Shown: positions 6,938 to 14,923 of the stretch, piece after piece | Position numbering within the stretch: position 1 is the stretch's first letter | How the letters are laid out: each line of letters opens with the position of its first letter | Assembly: GCF_963675815.1 (NCBI RefSeq) | Contig: NZ_OY776575.1 | Coordinates: 248,001-312,000 of the forward strand | Direction: 5' to 3' | Source of the DNA: an uncultured Desulfuromusa sp. | Lineage (GTDB): Bacteria > Desulfobacterota > Desulfuromonadia > Desulfuromonadales > Geopsychrobacteraceae | DNA length: 64,000 nucleotides | Translations under genes and position numbers: made by a program | Notes under the pieces: model-generated | Told to the model about the DNA's origin: nothing | The model's input: the letters and a program-made list of their open reading frames with translations, nothing else | Databases searched by the model: none

Positions 6938-9778
6938 ATGACACCAGCACCGGAAGCGGAAGCACGGATTAAGATTGACGAACTGCTGGAGACAGCGGGT
7001 TGGCAGGTTCAAGATGCCAAAGCTGTCAATATCCATGCAGCCCGTGGTGTTGCTATCCGTGAATTTCCTCTGGCTACCGGGCATGGTTTTGCTGATTACC
7101 TCCTCTATGTCGATGGTAAGGCCGCAGGTGTTATTGAGGCGAAAAAGGTCGGTTCTACTCTGACCGGGGTTGAAATTCAATCGGACAAATATACGACCGG
7201 CCTCCCTGAAGGTTTACCCTGCTGGTACAACCCGCTACCGTTTTCTTTTCAGTCGACTGGAGTTGAAACCCGTTTCACCAACGGTTTTGATCCCGCGCCT
7301 CGCTCCCGCAATGTGTTTGCTTTTCACCGACCTGAACTTTTTGCTGAATGGTTAGAGCCAGATTCTGGGGTTACGCTTGATCAGGTTGCAGAGGCGCAAG
7401 AATGTTATGGTCAGCCGCAAACGTTTCTGTCTCGTTTGCAGCAAATGCCGCCACTGGTCACCGAAGGCTTATGGCCAGCGCAGATCACAGCGATTAACAA
7501 CCTTGAAGCCTCTTTGCGCGACAACCATCCCCGTTCGCTGATTCAGATGGCGACTGGTAGCGGCAAGACCTTCACGGCTATCAACTTTATCTATCGACTG
7601 ATCAAGTTTGCCGGGGCCCGACGAGTGTTGTTTCTGGTCGACCGGGGAAATTTGGGCAAACAGACTCTCAAGGAGTTTCAGCAGTATGTTTCGCCTTATA
7701 ACAACTTTAAATTCAGTGAAGAATATAATGTTCATCGCCTGACGACTAATTCATTTGGTAGTAAGTCTACGCGTGTTTGTATCTGCACCATCCAGCGCCT
7801 CTATTCGATGCTCAAGGGGCGTGATCTTCCGGAGGAGTTGGAAGATTCGGTCGAGTTTGGAACTCTGTTTAAAGAACCCGATCCCATTGAATATAATCCC
7901 GCTATCCCTATCGGTACTTTCGATATCATCGTCACCGACGAGTGCCACCGCTCCATCTACAACCTCTGGCGTCAGGTGCTGGAATATTTCGATGCTCATC
8001 TCATCGGTCTCACAGCGACCCCCAGCAAGCAGACCTTCGGCTTCTTCAATCAGAATCTGGTGATGGAGTACGGCCACGAACACGCCGTCGCCGACGGGGT
8101 TAACGTCAATTACGATGTCTATCGTATCAAGACCGCCATTACCGAACAGGGCGGGGAGGTCGAGGCCGGTTATTACGTCGACAAGCGCGACCGGGAAACC
8201 CGCGAGGTGCGCTGGGAACAGTTGGATGATGATTTCAACTATGACGCCAAACAGCTTGACCGGGATGTGGTCGCCGTCGATCAGATCCGCAAGGTGATTC
8301 AAACCTATCGTGACAGACTCCCCTCGGAGATATTCCCCGGTCGGACCGAAGTACCGAAGACGCTGATCTTTGCCAAGGATGATTCCCACGCTGAGGATAT
8401 CGTCAAGATTGTCCGCGAGGAGTTCGGCAAGGGGAATGACTTTGCCCAGAAGATCACCTATCGTACCACCGGAGCCAAGCCCGAAGATCTGATTGCCTCT
8501 TTCCGCAACAGCTACAATCCGCGTATCGCCGTCACTGTCGACATGATCGCTACCGGCACCGATATCAAGGCAGTCGAAGTGGTCTTCTTTATGCGCAGTG
8601 TCAAGTCGCGTGCCTATTTCGAGCAGATGAAGGGGCGCGGAGTGCGAATCATCAATGACAATGACCTGCAAGCGGTCACGCCTGACGCCCTCACCAAGGA
8701 TCATTTCGTCATTGTCGACGCAGTCGGGGTCTGCGAGATGGATCAGACCGATTCTCGTCCGATGGAGCGCAAGAAAAACGTCGGTTTCGAAAAACTTTTA
8801 CAGGCCGTTGCTTTCGGTAATGCTGAGCCCGATGTGATATCATCCGTCGCTGCTCGTTTGGCACGGATGGAAAAGAAGCTGACCGCCGAAGAGCATCAGC
8901 AAGTTGAACCCTTGCTTGGTGGCAAGAGCCTCAAGGAATTAACGGGTGATCTGGTCGACGCACTTAATCCAGACAATCACATTGTCAAAGCGAAAAAGGA
9001 TTTCGCCACCAGCGAGCCTGATGCTAAACAAGTGAAGCAATCTGCCGTCAAGCTGGTCGCCGAGGCGGTCAAGCCGCTCTGTAATCCGGATTTGCGTGAA
9101 TTGCTGTTGGCGATCAAAAAGAAGAACGAGCAAATTATCGACACGGTCAGCCCCGATACCCTAATATTCGCCGGTTTCACCGAAGAAAAGGCCAAGGGTG
9201 TGATCGAATCATTTGAGCAGTTCATCGTCGACAACAAGGATGAAATTACCGCCTTACAGATTCTTTACAGTAAACCTTTCAAACAACGCTTGAAGTTTGA
9301 GGATGTCCGTGAGCTAGCCGAAAAGCTGGTGGCCCAGGTGGAACAGTTGCGCATCTACCAGACCCATCCGCAGGGGTGGGAGAAGCGAGTGCCGGATGAA
9401 CTGTGGGCGGCCTACCAGAAGTTGCAGGCAGGTAAGGTTCGTGGTGCAGCGGCCAATCATATTTTGACCGATCTGGTGTCGCTGGTGCGTTTTGCCATGC
9501 ATCAGGAGAATGAGTTGGTGCCGTTTCCCGAAAAGGTGCAGGTTAACTTCCAGGCCTGGGTTGAACAGCAACAGGCAAGCGGCAAGAACTTTACTGATGA
9601 GCAGCGCAAGTGGCTGGAGATGATTCGGGACCATATTGCGGCTAATTTGTTGATTGAGACCGATGATTTTGATTATGCGCCCTTTGCGCAGGCGGGTGGG
9701 ATAGGGAAGGTTTATCAGCTTTTTGGTGACCAGTTAACGAACGTTATAGAAGAACTCAATGCCGCACTTGTCGCCTAA
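6938..9778 (+). CDS. hsdR: Type I restriction endonuclease subunit R
   Basis: The 946-residue protein starts at an ATG with GAGGACT upstream. The N-terminal PD-(D/E)XK nuclease shows GFADYLLYVDG (Asp53) and VIEAKK (Glu67, Lys69). The SF2 translocase motor has Walker A MATGSGKT (about 204-211), motif II DECH (about 334-337), TATPSKQTFGFF and QMKGRGVR. The C-terminal part resembles the EcoEI-type R subunit helical region that binds the methylase. Its role is to translocate DNA and cut at a distance when the S subunit finds unmethylated sites. The 3' end overlaps the start of a GIY-YIG gene by 20 nt. A second, diverged copy of its last 17 codons lies at 10081-10138. Confidence 0.95.
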   Translation: MTPAPEAEARIKIDELLETAGWQVQDAKAVNIHAARGVAIREFPLATGHGFADYLLYVDGKAAGVIEAKKVGSTLTGVEIQSDKYTTGLPEGLPCWYNPLPFSFQSTGVETRFTNGFDPAPRSRNVFAFHRPELFAEWLEPDSGVTLDQVAEAQECYGQPQTFLSRLQQMPPLVTEGLWPAQITAINNLEASLRDNHPRSLIQMATGSGKTFTAINFIYRLIKFAGARRVLFLVDRGNLGKQTLKEFQQYVSPYNNFKFSEEYNVHRLTTNSFGSKSTRVCICTIQRLYSMLKGRDLPEELEDSVEFGTLFKEPDPIEYNPAIPIGTFDIIVTDECHRSIYNLWRQVLEYFDAHLIGLTATPSKQTFGFFNQNLVMEYGHEHAVADGVNVNYDVYRIKTAITEQGGEVEAGYYVDKRDRETREVRWEQLDDDFNYDAKQLDRDVVAVDQIRKVIQTYRDRLPSEIFPGRTEVPKTLIFAKDDSHAEDIVKIVREEFGKGNDFAQKITYRTTGAKPEDLIASFRNSYNPRIAVTVDMIATGTDIKAVEVVFFMRSVKSRAYFEQMKGRGVRIINDNDLQAVTPDALTKDHFVIVDAVGVCEMDQTDSRPMERKKNVGFEKLLQAVAFGNAEPDVISSVAARLARMEKKLTAEEHQQVEPLLGGKSLKELTGDLVDALNPDNHIVKAKKDFATSEPDAKQVKQSAVKLVAEAVKPLCNPDLRELLLAIKKKNEQIIDTVSPDTLIFAGFTEEKAKGVIESFEQFIVDNKDEITALQILYSKPFKQRLKFEDVRELAEKLVAQVEQLRIYQTHPQGWEKRVPDELWAAYQKLQAGKVRGAAANHILTDLVSLVRFAMHQENELVPFPEKVQVNFQAWVEQQQASGKNFTDEQRKWLEMIRDHIAANLLIETDDFDYAPFAQAGGIGKVYQLFGDQLTNVIEELNAALVA

Positions 9779-10013
9779 TTCATGGTATGTCTACGTCCTG
9801 TTGTGCGAGAATGACACTTTTTACGTTGGTGCAACCACCGATATTCGAAAGAGATTCGGAGAACATCTGAACGGCCAGGGTGCACGCTGGACAAAGAATA
9901 ACAAACCGATCCGAATTGTTCATCACGAACAGTTAGCGAGCAGTAATGAGGCGTTTGAACGAGAGAAAAAGTTAAAGACTGGTTTCGCGCAAGTGGATCA
10001 AGAGAGAGTATGA
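9759..10013 (+). CDS. GIY-YIG nuclease domain protein with frameshifted C-terminus
   Basis: The 84-residue protein carries the GIY-YIG core: the YVYVL strand, the FYVGAT strand, a catalytic Arg in DIRKRFGEH and a metal-binding Glu in AFEREKKLKTG. Relatives of this UvrC-N-like family continue after KTG with a basic tail such as SRKWIKREYEAGRL. Here that tail is present but in another frame: from about 9985 the frame ending at 10042-10044 reads RKWIKREYEAGRLKPVEL. A small indel near 9984-9988 has therefore replaced the native C-terminus with AQVDQERV. The gene overlaps the end of hsdR and sits between two copies of the hsdR tail, as an inserted module would. Confidence 0.75.
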   Translation: MPHLSPNSWYVYVLLCENDTFYVGATTDIRKRFGEHLNGQGARWTKNNKPIRIVHHEQLASSNEAFEREKKLKTGFAQVDQERV

Positions 10014-10058
10014 GGCTGGACGTTTAAAGCCTGTAGAACTCTAAGTGTGGCAGTTGTT

Positions 10059-10080
10059 TGCCTGCGCCGATAGGCAGGCA
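10059..10080. repeat. Short hairpin repeat, copy 1
   Basis: TGCCTGC (10059-10065) and GCAGGCA (10074-10080) are perfect inverted arms around 8 nt. The sequence lies between the frameshifted GIY-YIG gene and the hsdR tail remnant. Two related hairpins with the same CTGYCTGC ... CAGGCA arms occur in the hsdM remnant at 13822-13888. Confidence 0.6.
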
Positions 10081-10138
10081 GGTTTGGGATGATTTGAGTA
10101 AAATTCTTGATGAGTTGAATGAGGCTTTGACGGCGTAA
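10081..10138 (+). pseudogene. hsdR': Remnant of a second hsdR 3' end
   Basis: The last 17 codons before the TAA at 10136-10138 read GDDLSKILDELNEALTA. The intact hsdR ends GDQLTNVIEELNAALVA. The two tails align without gaps and differ mainly by conservative changes, so this is the leftover tail of another hsdR allele. It now stands 4 nt ahead of hsdS, where an hsdR stop codon would be expected before insertion of the GIY-YIG segment. It has no start codon or ribosome-binding site and should not be translated as a protein. Confidence 0.7.
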
Positions 10139-10142
10139 TTAA

Positions 10143-11582
10143 ATGAGTTCTGAGAAAATATACGACAACATTTCGGAGTTGCCTTCTGGGTGGCGTAGGG
10201 AACCACTCGGAGAGGTCATTCCTGTAATACGTGGAGCATCTCCACGGCCTAAGGGAGATCCTAGGTATTTTGGCGGTGATATTCCATGGATAATGATCTC
10301 CGATATTACCCGCGAAAAAGGTAAATTCTTATCTAAAACCAAAGATCATGTTACAGAAGCTGGGTCGCAGAAAAGCCGCTTCCTAAAGGCAGGAACTCTT
10401 ATTTTGTCCAACAGTGGGACGGTCTGTGTTCCTAAGATTCTTGCTGTTGATGGCTGTATTCATGACGGCTTTGTGGCCTTCCCTGAACTACCAGAAAATT
10501 TCGATCCACTTTTTCTTTATTACTATTTTGACCTGATACGGCCAAACATTATCAATGCGAACCGGCAGGGAATTACCCAGGTCAACTTAAACACCACAAT
10601 AGTAAAAGAAATACGACTTCCCATTGCTCCTTTGGAACAACAAAAACGCATCGTCGCGGAAATCGAAAAGCAATTCTCCCGCCTCGACGAAGCCGTCACC
10701 AACCTCAAGCGCGTTAAGGCCAACCTCAAACGCTACAAAGCCGCCGTTCTCAAAGCCGCCGTCGAAGGCAAACTCACCGAAGAATGGCGCAATCAGCATC
10801 CCGATGTTGAGACTGCCGACAAACTTTTAAAAGATCTCCTTGTCGCTAAAGGCTTGTCCCTTGGAGGGAAAACTAAGTCAAAAGAGCCAAAGACTCTACC
10901 TGAATTGTCAGACCCTGAAATTGTCAAACTACCAATGCTTCCAGATGGCTGGGCATGGGTTAAGTTGCTAAATGCAACTCTGGAGGTTGTTGTTGGTTAT
11001 GTTGGCCCAATCAAGGGGCATTTTACAGAAAACCAAGCAATTCGGTTCTTGAGCACGACACATATTGGCGAAAACGTGTTTATTGATAGTGATGTCCGTT
11101 ACGTCACAAATGAGTTTGACTCGAAAAATGCAAAGTCGTCAGTAGAAGCAGGGGATATCTTAATCGCAAGACATGGGGATTCTGGAAAAGCTTGTTTGGT
11201 GCCACAAGGCCTAGGTAAGGCTCAAGTTTCGAATGCAGTAATAGTGAGACCTTTAAAAAAACACACAGACCCCATTTATATTACCTATGCAATTAATGCA
11301 ACAAGACGAGAACTCCAACGCCTTAAAGTTGGAGGTGTTCAGCAAGTGGTTAACACTATGTCTATGAGTAATTTTCCCTTACCACTACCCCCACATGAAG
11401 AACAGAAAGTTATTGCCAATGAAATTGAGTCGAAATTCTCAGTGATTGATTCTTTTGATGAGGTTATTGCTGAAAGTTTGAAGCGAGCAAATAGTCTTCG
11501 GAAATCTATTCTAAAGAACGCATTTTCTGGCAGATTAATTGCTGACACCACAATAGCGAATGTTGAGGTCGTGAATGTTTAA
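10143..11582 (+). CDS. hsdS: Type I restriction-modification specificity subunit S
   Basis: The 479-residue subunit has the usual two half-subunits. Target recognition domain 1 starts at LPSGWRREPLGEVI and ends in the conserved helix APLEQQKRIVAEIEKQFSRL. A central conserved coiled region follows (KANLKRYKAAVLKAAVEGKLTEEW). Target recognition domain 2 starts at LPDGWAWVKL and ends in PPHEEQKVIANEIESKFSVID. Each domain reads one half of a bipartite target. The gene starts 4 nt after the hsdR-tail remnant, and its 3' end overlaps the next gene by 8 nt, showing that the KAP gene belongs to the same operon. Confidence 0.94.
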   Translation: MSSEKIYDNISELPSGWRREPLGEVIPVIRGASPRPKGDPRYFGGDIPWIMISDITREKGKFLSKTKDHVTEAGSQKSRFLKAGTLILSNSGTVCVPKILAVDGCIHDGFVAFPELPENFDPLFLYYYFDLIRPNIINANRQGITQVNLNTTIVKEIRLPIAPLEQQKRIVAEIEKQFSRLDEAVTNLKRVKANLKRYKAAVLKAAVEGKLTEEWRNQHPDVETADKLLKDLLVAKGLSLGGKTKSKEPKTLPELSDPEIVKLPMLPDGWAWVKLLNATLEVVVGYVGPIKGHFTENQAIRFLSTTHIGENVFIDSDVRYVTNEFDSKNAKSSVEAGDILIARHGDSGKACLVPQGLGKAQVSNAVIVRPLKKHTDPIYITYAINATRRELQRLKVGGVQQVVNTMSMSNFPLPLPPHEEQKVIANEIESKFSVIDSFDEVIAESLKRANSLRKSILKNAFSGRLIADTTIANVEVVNV

Positions 11583-13743
11583 ATCAGACCAACCAATTGA
11601 CTCATCTAAGCAAGACTTGTTAGGCCGCGCCCTATTTGCGCAGTCTTTTGCTACCGCCTTGCTGAGCCACAAAGATAATAGGAGTGTAGTTACTGCATTA
11701 TATGGGAAGTGGGGTGCTGGCAAATCATCAGTTATCAACATGGCGCTTGAGCATGTGCAAGAAAAAGCTCGAAATCTTGGGAAAGAAGAACTGCCTATTG
11801 TTTTCAAATTCAATCCGTGGAACTTTTCTGATCAAAACCAACTCGTTTCGCAGTTTTTTAAGCAATTAGCGTACAGCTTACAGCATAAGGATTACGGGGA
11901 AAATGCAAAAGAGGCTGGGCGAAAACTAGAGGTTTACGCAAATCTTATAGCCCCACTAACATTGATCCCAATTCCAGCCGTCAGTGGTGGTGTCGCAGCA
12001 TTGGTAGCTGTACTAAAGGGTGTCGGTAATGCTGCAATTAGCTGGGGCAAAAAGAATCAGAAGGATTTAGCTGCACTCAAAGATGATCTCAACGAAATCC
12101 TAAGTAGAAGCAAGAGAAAGATCATTATTGTTATTGATGATATCGACCGATTGAATAATGCTGAAATAAGACAGATTTTTCAGTTGGTTAAGATGCTTGG
12201 TGATTTTTCTAATACTATTTATCTGCTTGCTTTTGATCAGGAACTCGTCGTTAACGCCCTCTCAAAGGTACAAGAAGGCCCTGGTCTTGATTATTTGGAA
12301 AAGATCGTCCAGGTGCCTTTTGAATTGCCACAGATTTCAAAGAGTGAAATTGAAAGCCTATTGTTCAGTCAATTAGATGAGCTAGTCGCCGATATCCCTG
12401 AAGGAAAGTGGGACTCAACATATTGGGGAAATATTTATCATAGTGGCTTGAGGTATTTATTTGAGAACGTACGCGACGTTACCCGTTACATCAATTCCCT
12501 GAGATTTAGCTTTTCGATGGTGCGAAATTACGTTAACCCAGTTGATTTTTTAGCAATTACCGGTCTTCAGGTTTTTTTGCCCGAAGTTTATTCGGGTATA
12601 CGTGAAAACAAGGACTTATTTGCGGGCCATTTTTCCGGCCAAAGATCGGATTCTGCAATAGAGCAGACGGCTACGCGACTTAAAGAAATACTTCAGCGAA
12701 CTGAAGCAATGACCCACGAGCAACTAAGCGAGTTTCTGACCTATATTTTTCCGAAGCTAGAAATCATCTCAAGCAATATGGAATATGGCTCTGACTGGCT
12801 GGGAGAGTGGCGCAAAAATGGTCGTGTGTGTAGCCCAGATAATTTCGACATATTTTTTAAATTAGCGTTGCCCGTTGGGATGATTTCTAACAAGGAAATG
12901 GAAACGATTCTTGGTTTAGCTACGGACAAAGAGGAGTTCTGTGTAGCGCTTCAAGGGCTGAATAGTGATGGTCGAATAATAAAGTTTCTTGAACGTATAG
13001 AAGATTATACGAGGGAAGACGTCCCAGAAGAGAATATTGCCAATATTGTAAATGTTTTGATGGATATTGGTGACACTTTCCAAGAAGTTGAGCAGGGCTT
13101 TCTCACAACAAGTACTTCAATGAGGATTTTGAGAATTTTTTATCAGCTTAGCCAGCGATTTGAAACGCATGATAGGCGTTTTGATTTGTTCAAGAATGCT
13201 ATAGACCAAGCAGAAAATAGCCTTTACACCATTGTCCATGAGGTTGGTGTGCAAGGCCAACAGCATGGGAAAAACACCAGTAAAGAGCATCCGGCGCCTG
13301 AAGAGAAGAGAGCCGTAACCGGTGAGCAGCTTGAAATATTAGAGCAGTTGGCAGTCGAAAAAATAAAGCTATGGGCAGATTCTGGAGCGTTGGCTACGCA
13401 TCAGGACCTTGTCAGTATTCTATATTGCTGGGAAAGATGGGACAGGGGTGATTCAGGAGCGGTTAAGGAATATATTTCAAACCTGATTGAAGAAGACGTT
13501 GGTTTGATTCAGCTTCTTGTCTCATTTATGTCTAAGGTGAGCAGCCACAGCAAGGGGGACAAAGTCTCAAAGACAAAATGGAAAATCACCTTGGATAATA
13601 TCAGCAACTTTGTATCTATAGATTTAGTTGAGCCACGCGTCAGGAAAATCCTTAGCTCAGACGGGTTTGACACGTTGGAAGATAAACAGAAATTAGCAAT
13701 AAATGTCTTTCTCGATACATTTGATGGGAAAGTTGAAGATTGA
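11575..13743 (+). CDS. KAP-family P-loop NTPase
   Basis: The 722-residue protein has Walker A in ALYGKWGAGKSSVINMALE (about residues 43-60), a following FKFNPWNFSDQNQLVSQFF segment, and a hydrophobic stretch at about 122-147 (IAPLTLIPIPAVSGGVAALVAV) inserted between Walker A and Walker B, which is typical of KAP ATPases. Walker B is IIIVIDDIDRLNN (about 181-193). The C-terminal half is helical and has no recognised domain. KAP NTPases are membrane-associated and several are linked to phage exclusion (for example PifA of the F plasmid). It overlaps hsdS by 8 nt and precedes the hsdM remnant by 7 nt. A defence role within the restriction system is inferred from context only. Confidence 0.85.
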   Translation: MFKSDQPIDSSKQDLLGRALFAQSFATALLSHKDNRSVVTALYGKWGAGKSSVINMALEHVQEKARNLGKEELPIVFKFNPWNFSDQNQLVSQFFKQLAYSLQHKDYGENAKEAGRKLEVYANLIAPLTLIPIPAVSGGVAALVAVLKGVGNAAISWGKKNQKDLAALKDDLNEILSRSKRKIIIVIDDIDRLNNAEIRQIFQLVKMLGDFSNTIYLLAFDQELVVNALSKVQEGPGLDYLEKIVQVPFELPQISKSEIESLLFSQLDELVADIPEGKWDSTYWGNIYHSGLRYLFENVRDVTRYINSLRFSFSMVRNYVNPVDFLAITGLQVFLPEVYSGIRENKDLFAGHFSGQRSDSAIEQTATRLKEILQRTEAMTHEQLSEFLTYIFPKLEIISSNMEYGSDWLGEWRKNGRVCSPDNFDIFFKLALPVGMISNKEMETILGLATDKEEFCVALQGLNSDGRIIKFLERIEDYTREDVPEENIANIVNVLMDIGDTFQEVEQGFLTTSTSMRILRIFYQLSQRFETHDRRFDLFKNAIDQAENSLYTIVHEVGVQGQQHGKNTSKEHPAPEEKRAVTGEQLEILEQLAVEKIKLWADSGALATHQDLVSILYCWERWDRGDSGAVKEYISNLIEEDVGLIQLLVSFMSKVSSHSKGDKVSKTKWKITLDNISNFVSIDLVEPRVRKILSSDGFDTLEDKQKLAINVFLDTFDGKVED

Positions 13744-13821
13744 TAAGAATATGACCCCAGCAGCAATCGTATCTAAACTTTGGAACTACTGTAACGTTCT
13801 CCGCGACGACGGCATGAGCTA

Positions 13822-13847
13822 CCTGTCTGCATGTGTACACGCACAGG
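13822..13847. repeat. Short hairpin repeat, copy 2
   Basis: CCTGT (13822-13826) pairs with ACAGG (13843-13847), and the loop contains the palindrome GTGTACAC. The sequence interrupts the hsdM remnant between the codons for SY and GDY and has no counterpart in the intact hsdM, so it is an insertion. Confidence 0.6.
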
Positions 13848-13867
13848 CACGCGGTGACTACGTCCCT

Positions 13868-13888
13868 GCCTGCATTTCATGCGCAGGC
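13868..13888. repeat. Short hairpin repeat, copy 3
   Basis: GCCTGC (13868-13873) pairs with GCAGGC (13883-13888). Like copy 2, it interrupts the hsdM remnant, after GACTACGTC, and is absent from the intact hsdM. Together the three copies share arms of the type CTGYCTGC ... CAGGCA. Confidence 0.6.
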
Positions 13889-13985
13889 AAGGAACTGCCC
13901 ACCTATCAGCCTTTTCTCAAAATGGCAGACGAACTGAACAGGGTGCTATACCGCCAGTCCAGCCATATCCCGAGTCATTGTTGAT

Positions 13986-14627
13986 ATGTTGCCTCCTTCA
14001 GATCGTTACGACACATCCGGCTTGCCGGAAGACCAATACGAACCGGGTTCAAATAGATCAGTTCTGAAAAATCTGCGTGGAATTACCTCATCGGAAGAGA
14101 TGCAGATTGTTGAGACAGAGGAATTATGGCGAACGCAAGAATATCTATTGGGAGAAATTGAACAAGACCAGAGATTCACTGTTAATGATATCTATGAAAT
14201 GCATCGAATCTGGCTAGAAACGGTTTATTCGTGGGCTGGTAAAGATCGTCAGGTCAATATCAGCAAAGGCGGATTCGATTTTGCCATGGCCCGGGTAATT
14301 CCGAGCATGATGGCGGAGTTTGAGCGGAAACAGTTGGCGGTACATACTCCGTGTCAATGTACCGATATGAATGAAATTACTCAGGCCCTGGCGGAAGTGC
14401 ATGTAGAGCTGATGTTGATACACCCCTTTCGTGAGGGGAACGGTAGACTCGGTCGTTTGCTTGCCACACTGATGGCATTGCAAGCAGGTTTGCCGCTACT
14501 TGATTTCAGTGATTGGTCAGGAATAAAGAGAGACGAATACTTTGCTGCGGTTCGTGCAGGGATTGATATGAACTATGAACCGATGAAGCAACTATTTTTT
14601 GAGGTGATGGAAGATTCAGGCAAGTAA
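13986..14627 (+). CDS. fic: Fic family protein (candidate AMP-transferase toxin)
   Basis: The 213-residue protein has the complete Fic active-site motif HPFREGNGRLGR (His146 onward), so it should transfer AMP or another NMP to hydroxyl side chains of target proteins. The upstream beta-flap region contains YSWAGKDRQVNISKGGFDF. No (S/T)xxxE(G/N) inhibitory motif is visible at its own N- or C-terminus, which places it with class I Fic proteins that need a separate inhibitor. A small gene with such a motif faces it 13 nt downstream. The gene lies between the hsdM remnant and the intact hsdM, and the ATG has no clear Shine-Dalgarno sequence. Fic genes inside type I restriction loci are known, but their targets are not. 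Confidence 0.9.
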   Translation: MLPPSDRYDTSGLPEDQYEPGSNRSVLKNLRGITSSEEMQIVETEELWRTQEYLLGEIEQDQRFTVNDIYEMHRIWLETVYSWAGKDRQVNISKGGFDFAMARVIPSMMAEFERKQLAVHTPCQCTDMNEITQALAEVHVELMLIHPFREGNGRLGRLLATLMALQAGLPLLDFSDWSGIKRDEYFAAVRAGIDMNYEPMKQLFFEVMEDSGK

Positions 14628-14640
14628 CGGAAGAGGCTAG

Positions 14641-14859
14641 CTAAGACTTCTTCGAGGTGCTGTAGTTCGTCCCGGAGGTAGATTCGTGGACGCAGTTTGT
14701 CGAACTGCTGTCTTTGGATACGAACTGTCCCGTAACAGCATCACGCTTGACGCTAATCCCTTCTATTGCGGAAGACGATTCTATGTTTCGAGTCATCGAT
14801 TTTTCACGAATTGAGCGATTTTGAAGATGCCGATTGGTTGTTAATAGTGACTTTTTCAT
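14641..14859 (-). CDS. Small protein with Fic-inhibition motif, candidate antitoxin
   Basis: The 72-residue reading frame is convergent with fic and ends 13 nt from it. Residues 29-34 read SSAIEG, an exact match to the (S/T)xxxE(G/N) motif by which Fic antitoxins such as VbhA insert a glutamate into the active site and block ATP. The motif sits in a plausible helix (REKSMTRNIESSSAIEGI) and is followed by VKRDAVTGQFVSK and a Ser/Thr-rich tail. A TATAAT on the minus strand (14867-14872) lies 7 nt before the ATG, so transcription could start at the initiation codon and give a leaderless mRNA. No good -35 is visible. Opposite orientation to fic would be unusual, since fic antitoxins normally lie upstream in the same direction. 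The frame could be chance, but the motif next to a motif-less Fic argues against it. Confidence 0.55.
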   Translation of the reverse strand: MKKSLLTTNRHLQNRSIREKSMTRNIESSSAIEGISVKRDAVTGQFVSKDSSSTNCVHESTSGTNYSTSKKS

Positions 14860-14923
14860 GTCGCTAATTATACAAGAAGCAACAGTTTTAATCAGTAAAA
14901 TAATAAACAGGACAGGAACTTAA

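Larger units (their letters stand above)
13751..13983 (+). pseudogene. hsdM': 5' remnant of a second hsdM
   Basis: Starting 7 nt after the KAP stop, the first 24 codons match the intact hsdM at 14924 almost exactly. In the first 70 nt I count five differences, all at third codon positions and all silent. After the SY codons the match is broken by two short hairpin inserts (13822-13850 and about 13864-13890). It resumes briefly (GDYV, then a stretch encoding LKMADE) and then ends in unrelated sequence before the fic start at 13986. This is the scar of an earlier hsdM allele that once followed the KAP gene directly. Confidence 0.85.

Noticed and set aside
7751..8704. 317-codon open frame on the minus strand inside hsdR
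   Set aside because: It lies fully antisense to the helicase core of hsdR, has no ribosome-binding site or family resemblance, and follows from the codon bias of the real gene.
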